Source: Verrucomicrobiota bacterium
GTDB taxonomy: Bacteria; Verrucomicrobiota; Verrucomicrobiia; Methylacidiphilales; Verrucolacustridaceae
Direction of reading: 5' to 3'
Assembly: GCA_010024525.1 (NCBI GenBank)
Contig: RGGS01000039.1
Span: 1-8,655 of the forward strand
DNA length: 8,655 nt
The notes beneath the pieces were generated by a model, which had not been told where the DNA came from, did not search any database, and saw only the letters and a list, made by a program, of their open reading frames with translations. Position 1 is the stretch's first letter, and every line of letters begins with the position of its first letter. The position numbers and the translations under genes are program-made. This document shows positions 1-5,612 of the stretch, one piece after another.

Positions 1-1
1 C

Positions 2-556
2 CTCAAATCACGCAAAGCTCAAGGGCAACCCGATTTTCAAGCCTCGGACCCCACCGACTACCAAACCACCTACGCCCAAACCCCTGGCTCTGTTGCCGCC
101 CCCACCGCCGGTCTCCACTTTACTCCCGAACTCCTGAGGAAGTTTTCCCATGCCTTCGTCACACTCCACGTTGGCCTCGGCACCTTTCGCCCCATCAAGA
201 CAGAGGATTTTCGCGAGCACCCCATGCACTCGGAACATTACGAAGTCCCTGCGGGTTTTGCCGAAAAAGTCGCAGAAGCGGATCAGCTTATCGCGGTCGG
301 CACCACCTCTGTTCGCGTCCTGGAATCCGCACCCCATCTGAACCCGCACCAGGGAACCACGTCTGCCTTTATTTACCCGCCTTACCAGTTCAAACGGGTG
401 GGAGGGATCATGACCAACTTTCACTTGGCTCATTCCACCCTTCTTCTTTTGGTGGCCGCATTTGCCGGTCCCGAACTCACTCTCCGGGCCTACCGTCACG
501 CTTTGGATCAGGGATACCGTTTTTACAGCTTCGGCGATGCCATGCTGATTCTTTAA
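2..556 (+). CDS. queA: S-adenosylmethionine:tRNA ribosyltransferase-isomerase QueA, C-terminal part (5' end outside window)
   Basis: QueA transfers and isomerises the ribosyl moiety of SAM onto 7-aminomethyl-7-deazaguanine in tRNA, giving epoxyqueuosine, in the cytoplasm. The reading frame is open from base 2 with no start in view, so about 184 C-terminal residues of a roughly 340-350-residue enzyme are seen. Family motifs occur in order: YQTTYAQTPGSVAAPTAGLH, VTLHVGLGTFRPI, MHSEHYEVP, VGTTSVRVLES, FIYPPYQF, TNFHL..STLLLLVAAFAG, and the terminal YRFYSFGDAMLIL before a TAA at 554-556. Two departures from the usual sequence are visible. The linker between FTPELL and VTLHVG (131-160) is about five residues shorter than in relatives I remember, and the usual NFHLP is NFHLA. 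Only six bases separate its stop from the stop of the convergent prolyl isomerase gene. Identification is firm; the start and N-terminal domain cannot be judged. Confidence 0.95.
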   Translation, partial: LKSRKAQGQPDFQASDPTDYQTTYAQTPGSVAAPTAGLHFTPELLRKFSHAFVTLHVGLGTFRPIKTEDFREHPMHSEHYEVPAGFAEKVAEADQLIAVGTTSVRVLESAPHLNPHQGTTSAFIYPPYQFKRVGGIMTNFHLAHSTLLLLVAAFAGPELTLRAYRHALDQGYRFYSFGDAMLIL

Positions 557-562
557 GAACGG

Positions 563-1072
563 TTATTTTACTTCCGGCTTCTTGATCGGTTCCAGCACCT
601 CCACCAGCTCAATGTTGAAAACCAAGGTCTCGTTGGGACCAATATTGCCATAAGGAGTTCCCGAGGCTCCATAGGCCAAATGGGACGGAATCACCACTTC
701 CCACTTGTCTCCCTCCCGCATGCGGGGGAGCACGTCCTGCCAACCCGCCACTGTCCGATCAACTTTAAATTCCCCGGGTTGACCCTCCTTTGACTGGTCG
801 AAAACCCTGCCGTCCACATGCTTGCCAACATAATTCACCTTTACCCGATCGCTTGTCTTCGGTGTTTTCCCTTTTCCCGTGGCCTCAATTTTGTAAAGGA
901 TGCCGTTTTTTAACTGCTGCACCCCCTCTTGCTGCCGATAATCCTCAGTGAAGATAGCTCCCTGGGTGATGTTATGCCGCCCCCCCTTTCCCTCCTCCAA
1001 GGCATCCTCCCCCTGACTTTGGCAGATCCAAAGGGCAGACAAAATTCCCGCAAGAACAAGGCCGCTCTTCAT
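563..1072 (-). CDS. Secreted FKBP-type peptidyl-prolyl cis-trans isomerase
   Basis: This 169-residue protein should catalyse cis-trans isomerisation of Xaa-Pro bonds in exported proteins. Residues 1-21 form a signal peptide (MKSGLVLAGILSALWIC then QSQG), with likely cleavage near residue 21. Cys17 has an Ile before it, so a lipobox is not convincing. A short polar linker leads into one FKBP domain from about residue 55 to 161. The expected pocket residues are present: Tyr81, Phe91-Asp92 (DGRVFDQS), Val108 and Trp111 (TVAGWQDV), Tyr134 (HLAYGASG) and Phe152 (ETLVFNIEL). The IGPNETL segment is typical of FklB/Mip-type enzymes. The ATG at 1070-1072 has AGGA about eight bases upstream. It is the last gene of the leftward block, 62 bases after the beta-barrel gene, and may be co-transcribed with it. 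It could help fold envelope proteins, but that role is inferred from the signal peptide only. Confidence 0.9.
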   Translation of the reverse strand: MKSGLVLAGILSALWICQSQGEDALEEGKGGRHNITQGAIFTEDYRQQEGVQQLKNGILYKIEATGKGKTPKTSDRVKVNYVGKHVDGRVFDQSKEGQPGEFKVDRTVAGWQDVLPRMREGDKWEVVIPSHLAYGASGTPYGNIGPNETLVFNIELVEVLEPIKKPEVK

Positions 1073-1134
1073 GTGAAAATCCTAGGTCGCCGCCGCACCT
1101 TGACAATCCTCACCCCGCCTCCGGAACCGCTGGC

Positions 1135-2229
1135 TCAAAAAACTCCTCGTAAGGAAATTTGGGCGTAAGGAGCCATGGTGCTTCGAATGGATTCATTGAG
1201 CCGAGGCAGATCAAAGGTCCTCCATACCATGGCTCCGGCTTCCCCCTGCAAGGAAACACCCTCGGTAAAACTCCAATTGACGCCCGCACCGGCCCTCGCT
1301 TCAAAATAATTCACCAAAGTTCCCGCCAGACTCCGGTTTTCATAGACCCCTGAATCATCGCTGGGCAATCGCGCGGTTACCCCGAGGATTTCACCCCCCG
1401 CAAACAGATTCACCTCCTCATCCACGGCATAATTGATTGTGGGTTTGGGAGCACTGAGATTGAACAACCACTCTTTCGTCGGTTGCCAGCGGATCCCGGG
1501 CACAGGCATGACCGGAAAAAACTGGAATATGTCCGCGCGCAACGCGATGAACCACTGAAACTCGGCATTGAGAATATTCGTCCAGGCAAAAACCGCCGGC
1601 ATATTGACGTTGTGCCAGTTGATATAATTCCACGTCCCATAAATACCGGGCTCCACCTGAATTCTCATAAACCAATCCGGACTAATCTCAAAATCTCCCC
1701 CAAAAATGGCATTTAAACCCTGAAGATTTTCGGGAAGAGGCATCGGCCCGTCAAAACCGAAGGTGAAAAGCTGCCAATTTGCCCCCACGATTCCCACGCA
1801 ACCCTCATCCAACCGCTTGCTCCCCAGCAAACCAATAATCCCCGACTGCTCGTTCACATTCCCTTGACCATTGGTCAAGCTGGCGTTCCAGACATAACCA
1901 TACTCGGCCGCCAATTCAACGGACCATTCGTCATTCTTCCCCGTTTGGCTTCTGTCCGGGCCAAATGCCGAGCGGGTGGTTCCAATCTGCTCACGCACGG
2001 GCGCGAGCGGATCCTCGATTTCTCCCCCCGGCTCCAACGGGTCGGATGCCACAATGGCGCCATTGGAACCCACTCCCGAACCCCCATCTTGGGGAAAACT
2101 TCCAAGGTTTGATGTGTTCGATACTTGGTTCGATGCAACCGACATCCTTTGTGACCATGCAATATCAAAATTAACAATGGCTGTTAATATCAAGACTGGT
2201 AGGTATTTGCGTGAGTTTTTAAACTTCAC
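1135..2229 (-). CDS. Probable outer-membrane beta-barrel protein, DUF6268-like
   Basis: The 364-residue product starts with a signal peptide (MKFKNSRKYLPVLILTAIV, likely cleaved near AWS-Q around residue 26). A low-complexity Gly/Ser/Pro-rich stretch to about residue 95 follows. The rest alternates polar and aromatic residues as in beta strands, is rich in Trp, Phe, Tyr and Gly, and ends in ...ISLRGVF. A terminal Phe after a beta strand is the usual outer-membrane insertion signal. The segment PVMPVPGIRWQPTKEWLFNL followed by APKPTINYAV resembles DUF6268 beta-barrel proteins; that is recalled, not searched. The start is a GTG at 2227-2229 with only a weak, very close GAAG upstream. The next in-frame ATG (about codon 29) would remove the signal peptide, so GTG is preferred. 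No ligand or transport role can be assigned. A promoter candidate lies just upstream. Confidence 0.75.
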   Translation of the reverse strand: MKFKNSRKYLPVLILTAIVNFDIAWSQRMSVASNQVSNTSNLGSFPQDGGSGVGSNGAIVASDPLEPGGEIEDPLAPVREQIGTTRSAFGPDRSQTGKNDEWSVELAAEYGYVWNASLTNGQGNVNEQSGIIGLLGSKRLDEGCVGIVGANWQLFTFGFDGPMPLPENLQGLNAIFGGDFEISPDWFMRIQVEPGIYGTWNYINWHNVNMPAVFAWTNILNAEFQWFIALRADIFQFFPVMPVPGIRWQPTKEWLFNLSAPKPTINYAVDEEVNLFAGGEILGVTARLPSDDSGVYENRSLAGTLVNYFEARAGAGVNWSFTEGVSLQGEAGAMVWRTFDLPRLNESIRSTMAPYAQISLRGVF

Positions 2230-2271
2230 CTTCGAAAAATATATGTTTGTTTTTTGAATTCCAATGTTTTT

Positions 2272-2301
2272 ATTATAAATATGTAAGTTATTTTTTATCA
2301 G
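2272..2301 (-). promoter_or_regulatory. Candidate sigma-70-type promoter for the beta-barrel gene
   Basis: On the minus strand there is a perfect TATAAT at 2277-2272. CTGATA (four of six matches to TTGACA) lies at 2301-2296, with an 18-base spacer. Both sit in or next to the strikingly AT-rich 2230-2300 segment, which contrasts with the GC-rich flanks. Transcription would start near 2265, giving a leader of about 36 bases before the GTG at 2229. The -35 element overlaps the last codons of the upstream gene, so the beta-barrel gene probably has its own promoter in addition to any readthrough. AT-rich DNA makes chance TATAAT matches likelier. Confidence 0.45.
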
Positions 2302-3328
2302 ATATTTGTGACTTAACTATTTCGCAAGCCGCCTTGACCTCTCGCATGAATAAGGATTCCCCGATCAACCTAGCAGTGGCTTGGGCCAATTGCCCGGGGT
2401 CGGTCAGGACCCCGTCAACACGACAAATCAACGAGCGACCTTCTCCATAAGGCCATATCCCATAAATGCTGATCGCACCGTAATAACCGTTGGAAGCGTA
2501 GTACTGCATGTCCGCCACTTCCCACCGACCTCCTAAACCCGGGCGCATCACTCCGCAACCAAGGGCCACCGCCGGTGATTTATCGACCTCCATCAACATC
2601 CAATAATCGTTGACCACGATTTTCTCTTTTTCATCCCTCCCCCCATATGCCAAGGCGGTGAGCACACGACGGAATTCGTCACGCACCGGACCGTTTTCTT
2701 TCAGGACATCCCGGAGTTCCGAATCAAAATCAACCATCGTCCCGGGTCCGGAAGGGACTCCGGGGATTTCTCTCCAACCACCCCGGAAATACGTTTGAAT
2801 TTTGTTGTCCAAAACCGAAATCCATCCATCGGCTTTCCCCAGGGTGATTTTGCTGATTTCTTCTGGCGTGAGATGATAGCGGCCCTCCTTTTTCCCCTCC
2901 ACCCCGAGAAGGGTGTCAAACGGCAATTTCTGCAAGGAAGAGCGAAAGCGATCCCAGGCTCCCGATGCTAGGGGACGGGTGAACTTTTGGTACACTTTAA
3001 CGGTGCCCCCCTCGTCCCACGAGAGCTCCTTTCCACCTGTGGGATCCAGATCCAGGATCAATGGCGCCACTTTCTCCGGAGGCGCGGATGCGATGAAAAA
3101 AACTTTGGCCCCCAAGAAACCGGGGCGGGCTCCGCCTGCCAGCCACTTTTCACCCACAATTTCCCCTTTCTCCAGTTCTTCCACCGGCACCTGGAAGCCC
3201 ATCCGTTTCAAATCTGCTTTCCACCCGGTTTCCTGCCCTGCCGATTCCTGACCGTAACCCCATCCCCCCAGACCTAGGCAGAACAGAATGATCCATCTTA
3301 AGGCATTGACTCTGGGGGCTGTTTGCAT
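2288..3328 (-). CDS. Secreted protein of unknown function
   Basis: I do not recognise this 346-residue protein. It begins with a signal peptide: Arg6 and Arg11, then hydrophobic WIILFCLGLGGWGYG, with likely cleavage around residues 26-27 before QES. The mature part is mixed alpha/beta by eye, with no membrane segment after the signal. Notable stretches are a conserved-looking PEKVAPLILDLDPTGG (about residue 84 on), a central charged region (GKKEGRYHLTPEEISKI), and an aromatic Gly-rich segment near the C-terminus (DMQYYASNGYYGAISIYGIW). That last segment is followed by a helix-like tail with KAACEIVKSQISDKK. It has only Cys17 (in the signal peptide), Cys256, Cys306 and Cys334 by rough count, and no obvious catalytic motif. 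The ATG at 3326-3328 lies 19 bases from the divergent rpsO start, with a weak purine-rich AAGAAG upstream. It heads the leftward block of exported proteins. Confidence 0.75.
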   Translation of the reverse strand: MQTAPRVNALRWIILFCLGLGGWGYGQESAGQETGWKADLKRMGFQVPVEELEKGEIVGEKWLAGGARPGFLGAKVFFIASAPPEKVAPLILDLDPTGGKELSWDEGGTVKVYQKFTRPLASGAWDRFRSSLQKLPFDTLLGVEGKKEGRYHLTPEEISKITLGKADGWISVLDNKIQTYFRGGWREIPGVPSGPGTMVDFDSELRDVLKENGPVRDEFRRVLTALAYGGRDEKEKIVVNDYWMLMEVDKSPAVALGCGVMRPGLGGRWEVADMQYYASNGYYGAISIYGIWPYGEGRSLICRVDGVLTDPGQLAQATARLIGESLFMREVKAACEIVKSQISDKK

Positions 3329-3347
3329 AAGTATTTCTTCTTATCTC

Positions 3348-3611
3348 ATGGCCACTGCTACGAAAAGTAAGATCATCGCCGGCAACCGACTCCACGAAAA
3401 GGATACGGGTTCATCCGACGTGCAAATCGCCCTCCTCACCGAAAGAATCAACCACCTATCCGCCCACCTGCAAAACGCCGTGAAGGACTTCGCCTCCCGT
3501 CGGGGTCTTCTCTCCATGGTAAGCCGCCGGCGCCGTCTTCTCGATTATCTCCACCGCACCGAACCCAAACGCTATCATTCCCTTCTGCAGAAACTTAACC
3601 TGAGGAAATAA
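3348..3611 (+). CDS. rpsO: 30S ribosomal protein S15
   Basis: The product is 87 residues, against 88-89 in most bacteria. S15 binds the central domain of 16S rRNA early in 30S assembly. The family core is clear: LHEKDTGSSDVQIALLTERI, NHLSAHL, KDFASRRGLLSMVSRRRRL, LDYLHRTEPKRY, ending LNLRK. The frame stays open upstream to an ATG at 3288, but the extra 20 residues (MIHLKALTLGAV...) are not part of S15 and antisense-overlap the neighbouring gene. The ATG at 3348 gives the normal MATATKSKII N-terminus and is chosen. No Shine-Dalgarno is visible in the pyrimidine-rich bases before it (GTATTTCTTCTTATCTC). It is followed by pnp, as in many bacteria, across a structured 211-base spacer. Confidence 0.95.
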   Translation: MATATKSKIIAGNRLHEKDTGSSDVQIALLTERINHLSAHLQNAVKDFASRRGLLSMVSRRRRLLDYLHRTEPKRYHSLLQKLNLRK

Positions 3612-3822
3612 ACTCACCTAAAACCAAACCCCAAGTCCCCGAGATACGGGAATCCTCTGCACCCTTGTTGGCTGGGCAGATGACACCACGCAGGCTTCAG
3701 ACGGCCTCCGCTGTGTCCTCTGAAAGCCGACCAAACGAAGGTCAGCGTTCCCCACCTGCGTCCCTGATAACCGAGTCCTCAATCGGCCTGGATTCGCATC
3801 CTCGACGGCAATCAAAATCAAT
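3612..3822. other. rpsO-pnp intergenic spacer (pnp leader)
   Basis: This 211-base non-coding gap lies between the S15 stop and the PNPase start. No convincing gene is on either strand and no clean sigma-70 promoter was found. It holds one long imperfect hairpin (annotated separately) and smaller potential stem-loops. These are CCCG/CGGG at 3638-3650, GACC/GGTC at 3729-3743 (mutually exclusive with the long hairpin), CCGA/TCGG at 3771-3786, and GGAT-TCGC-ATCC at 3790-3801, ending 21 bases before the ATG. The bases directly before the start (ATCAAAATCAAT) contain no Shine-Dalgarno. There is no T-run that would make a good intrinsic terminator, so rpsO-pnp readthrough is likely. Confidence 0.7.
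3667..3731 (+). promoter_or_regulatory. Long imperfect hairpin in the pnp leader, possible RNase III/PNPase control site
   Basis: The + strand transcript can pair GTTGGC (3667-3672) with GCCGAC (3726-3731, one G-U). After a 4x3 internal loop, CAGA (3677-3680) pairs with TCTG (3719-3722). After a single mismatch, GACAC (3682-3686) pairs with GTGTC (3713-3717). About three further pairs with bulges follow, then AGGC (3692-3695) with GCCT (3704-3707) around an eight-base loop. That is about 22 pairs in 65 bases. In E. coli the rpsO-pnp spacer contains a hairpin cut by RNase III and used for PNPase autocontrol. The same position suggests, but does not prove, a similar role here. Confidence 0.5.
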
Positions 3823-5235
3823 ATGAACCAGAAACATCAATCCCTGACCGCCCGCGTGGGTGATCGCGACCTGCACATCGAATCCGGAAAATACGCCAAA
3901 CTCGCCGACGGCGAAGAAATCCTCACCTGCCGGATGGTCGATCGGCCTTTGCGCCCCCTCTTTCCGAAGGGCTACTACTTCGACACCCAGGTCATTGCCA
4001 TCCTTCTCAGCACCGACGGCCTGAACGATCCCGACATTTTGGCGATCAACGGCGCTTCCGCCGCCCTGATGGTCTCCGATATTCCCTGGGCTGGCCCGGT
4101 GGCCGGGGTCCGGGTCGCCCGTCTCCAAGGCAAATTTGTGGCGAACCCCACCCACCCTGAAATCGCCGAAAGCGATCTCGATCTCGTTTACGTGGGCACG
4201 GAACACGAAGCTCTTATGATCGAAGGCAGCGGAAAGGAACTTCCTGAAGCCGAGTTCAAAGCCGCTCTCGAATTCGCCCACCAAGCCATCCAGCCCATCA
4301 TCAAAATCCAGAAGGAACTCGCCGCCTCCTGCGGGAAGCCGAAGCGACAACCCGCTTTGATGCTCGTCAAAGACGAACTCCTGGAAATCGCCTACCAGGT
4401 GGCCGGTACACGCATCGAAGCCGCCATCTATCAACCTTCCAAAGTCGCCCGTTACCAGGCGGTCGAGGCGCTCCGCGAGGAGGTCAAAGCCAAGATTCTG
4501 GAAAAGTTTCCCACGGCCACCGCTTTCGAAATCTCTCAGGCCTTTGACTATCTGCAGAAGAAAGCCTTCCGTACCTCCATCCTCGACAAAAACAAGCGAT
4601 GCGATGGACGGCCGGCCGATCAGGTCCGTAATCTTTCGGGAGAAGTCGGCTTTCTCCCCCGCGCCCACGGATCTTCCCTCTTTGCCCGGGGCGAAACTCA
4701 GGCGGTCTGCTTGGCGACTCTTGGACCGCTGGAAGAAGCTCAGGAAATCGACGCTTATACCGGCGGGGAGAGCACCAAACGCTTCATCCTCCATTACAAC
4801 TTCCCGCCCTTCTCCGTCGGCGAGACCGGTCGCTTTGGCGGTCAGAACCGGCGTGAGATCGGCCACGGCGCCCTCGCCGAGCGCTCGCTCGAGCCCGTGA
4901 TTCCCTCCGCCGCCGAATTTGGCTATGCCCTGCGCGTGACCTCGGAAGTGATGGAGTCCAATGGTTCCACCTCCATGGCCTCGGTCTGTGGTGGTACCCT
5001 CGCATTGCTCGATGCCGGCGTCCCCCTCAAGGCCCCGGTTGCGGGCATCAGCGTCGGCCTAGTCACGGAATATGACAACCAAGGCACCAAGCTTCTCCGC
5101 CATCAGCTCCTCACCGACATTATTGGAAGCGAGGATCACTTCGGAGACATGGACTTCAAAACAAGATTGGTTTGCTCATCGGGCCGGGAGGCAAGACCAT
5201 CAAGGGCATCTGCGCTGAAACCGGCGCTGAAGTGA
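3823..5235 (+). CDS. pnp: PNPase fragment: RNase PH1 (partial), helical and RNase PH2 domains, then an out-of-frame tail
   Basis: This open frame encodes 470 residues, of which 1-446 are PNPase and 447-470 (TRLVCSSGREARPSR...) are out-of-frame translation before TGA. Residues 1-30 are a normal N-terminus (LHIESGKYAKLADG), and residue 31 onward resumes at the DRPLRPLFP strand of PH1. The all-helical linker lies near 180-255 (FEISQAFDYLQKKAFR ends it). PH2 starts about 259 with RCDGR, then GFLPRAHGSSLFARGETQ, NFPPFSVGETG (326 on), NRREIGHGALAER, and the phosphate-site SNGSTSMASVCGG (379 on). The catalytic set equivalent to E. coli Asp486, Asp492 and Lys494 is kept as Asp438, Asp444 and Lys446, but the PH2 fold is cut right after it. 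The ATG is the only sensible start; it has no Shine-Dalgarno. If translated, the product probably cannot fold properly. Confidence 0.8.
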   Translation: MNQKHQSLTARVGDRDLHIESGKYAKLADGEEILTCRMVDRPLRPLFPKGYYFDTQVIAILLSTDGLNDPDILAINGASAALMVSDIPWAGPVAGVRVARLQGKFVANPTHPEIAESDLDLVYVGTEHEALMIEGSGKELPEAEFKAALEFAHQAIQPIIKIQKELAASCGKPKRQPALMLVKDELLEIAYQVAGTRIEAAIYQPSKVARYQAVEALREEVKAKILEKFPTATAFEISQAFDYLQKKAFRTSILDKNKRCDGRPADQVRNLSGEVGFLPRAHGSSLFARGETQAVCLATLGPLEEAQEIDAYTGGESTKRFILHYNFPPFSVGETGRFGGQNRREIGHGALAERSLEPVIPSAAEFGYALRVTSEVMESNGSTSMASVCGGTLALLDAGVPLKAPVAGISVGLVTEYDNQGTKLLRHQLLTDIIGSEDHFGDMDFKTRLVCSSGREARPSRASALKPALK

Positions 5236-5594
5236 ACGTCGAAGACGATGGCACCGTCCGCATCTACGCCAATACCGGCCCGGCCATGGCCCGGGCCAAA
5301 GAACTGATTTCCGGACTGACAGGGGAAATTGAGGTCGGCAAGACCTACAAGGGTCGTGTCGTCTCCCTGAAGGATTTCGGCGCCTTTGTCGAAATCTTCC
5401 CGGGACGCGATGGTCTGGTGCACATTTCCGAACTGTCTGAGACCCGCATTGCCCGCGTGGAGGACGCCGTGAAAATGGGTGATCTTCTCGAGGTCAAGTG
5501 CATCGGGGTTGATGACAAGGGCCGGGTGAAGCTTTCCCGCAAAGCCGTGCTCCGCGAAGCCGCGGGCACCAATGGCTCCCCGGGAAGAAACTAA
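5172..5594 (+). CDS. pnp: PNPase fragment: KH and S1 RNA-binding domains, out of frame with the upstream part
   Basis: The third frame is PNPase-like from about 5160 (NKIGLLIGPGGKTIKGI) to the TAA at 5592-5594. The KH domain has its GxxG loop as GPGG at 5181-5192, followed by ETGAEVNVEDDGTVRIYA. The S1 domain runs from about 5337 (GKTYKGRVVSLKDFGAFVEI), through GRDGLVHISELSETR, to VKCIGVDDKGRVKLSRKAV. The end (REAAGTNGSPGRN) is short but normal for the family. There is no ATG at its beginning. The TTG at 5172 is the first possible start, has no Shine-Dalgarno and falls inside the KH domain, so independent translation is unlikely. Treat it as the 3' remnant of pnp, not a separate gene. It overlaps the tail of the upstream fragment by 64 bases. 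Confidence 0.7.
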   Translation: MLIGPGGKTIKGICAETGAEVNVEDDGTVRIYANTGPAMARAKELISGLTGEIEVGKTYKGRVVSLKDFGAFVEIFPGRDGLVHISELSETRIARVEDAVKMGDLLEVKCIGVDDKGRVKLSRKAVLREAAGTNGSPGRN

Positions 5595-5598
5595 ACCT

Positions 5599-5604
5599 AG
5601 GAGG
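5599..5604 (+). promoter_or_regulatory. Strong Shine-Dalgarno (AGGAGG) of the peroxiredoxin gene
   Basis: AGGAGG lies eight bases before the ATG at 5613, in the 18-base gap after the pnp stop. It stands out because the other + strand genes in the window (rpsO, pnp, the thioredoxin-like gene and the 127-residue gene) have no clear Shine-Dalgarno. It fixes the peroxiredoxin start and suggests efficient, pnp-independent translation. Confidence 0.85.
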
Positions 5605-5612
5605 ACAGCAAA

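Larger units (their letters stand above)
3823..5594 (+). pseudogene. pnp: Polynucleotide phosphorylase gene with two internal deletions and a frameshift
   Basis: PNPase degrades RNA 3' to 5' by phosphorolysis and normally forms a trimer of RNase PH1, helical, RNase PH2, KH and S1 domains (about 700 residues, 2.1 kb). All parts are recognisable here in order over only 1,772 bases, roughly 375 short. Deletion 1 is in frame. KYAKLADG (ending at codon 30, about 3912) jumps directly to EEILTCRMVDRPLRPLFP. It drops about 56-57 residues that normally hold the first PH1 strands and the FFRR RNA-binding loop (F-P-L-x-V-x-Y ... FFxREGRP). Deletion 2 lies at about 5160. GSEDHFGDMDFK jumps to NKIGLLIGPGGKTIKGI, dropping about 68-70 residues and moving to the third frame. 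A working enzyme is not expected. The remaining domains show no other stop or decay, so the lesions are recent or an assembly error. Position after rpsO supports orthology. Confidence 0.85.

Noticed and set aside
8..499. 163-codon open frame on the minus strand opposite queA
   Set aside because: It lies wholly opposite QueA motifs and its product has no recognisable features; it is a shadow frame.
1078..1110. TTGTCA ... TAGGAT as a minus-strand promoter for the prolyl isomerase gene
   Set aside because: The supposed -10 coincides with the AGGA ribosome-binding sequence next to the ATG, and would leave almost no leader.
3306..3334. TTGACT as -35 of an rpsO promoter
   Set aside because: No acceptable -10 lies 16-18 bases downstream. 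The best match, CATAAG at 3326-3331, is only 14 bases away. Too weak to annotate.
3288..3347. 20-residue N-terminal extension of S15 from an upstream in-frame ATG
   Set aside because: S15 normally starts where ATG 3348 places it, and the extension is antisense to the signal-peptide codons of the neighbouring gene.
3618..3821. Small minus-strand open frame filling the rpsO-pnp spacer (67 codons)
   Set aside because: It has no homology, no Shine-Dalgarno and unlikely composition. The spacer is better explained as a structured leader.
3742..4866. 374-codon open frame on the minus strand opposite pnp
   Set aside because: It is antisense to clearly recognisable PNPase coding sequence. Its composition (Gly, Asp, Val and Phe rich, no known motif) is what the opposite strand of a GC-biased gene gives.
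5150..5240. Programmed ribosomal frameshift joining the two pnp frames
   Set aside because: A frameshift would not restore the roughly 70 missing residues that close PH2, and no heptameric slippery site with a downstream structure is evident. Deletion explains both the gap and the frame change.
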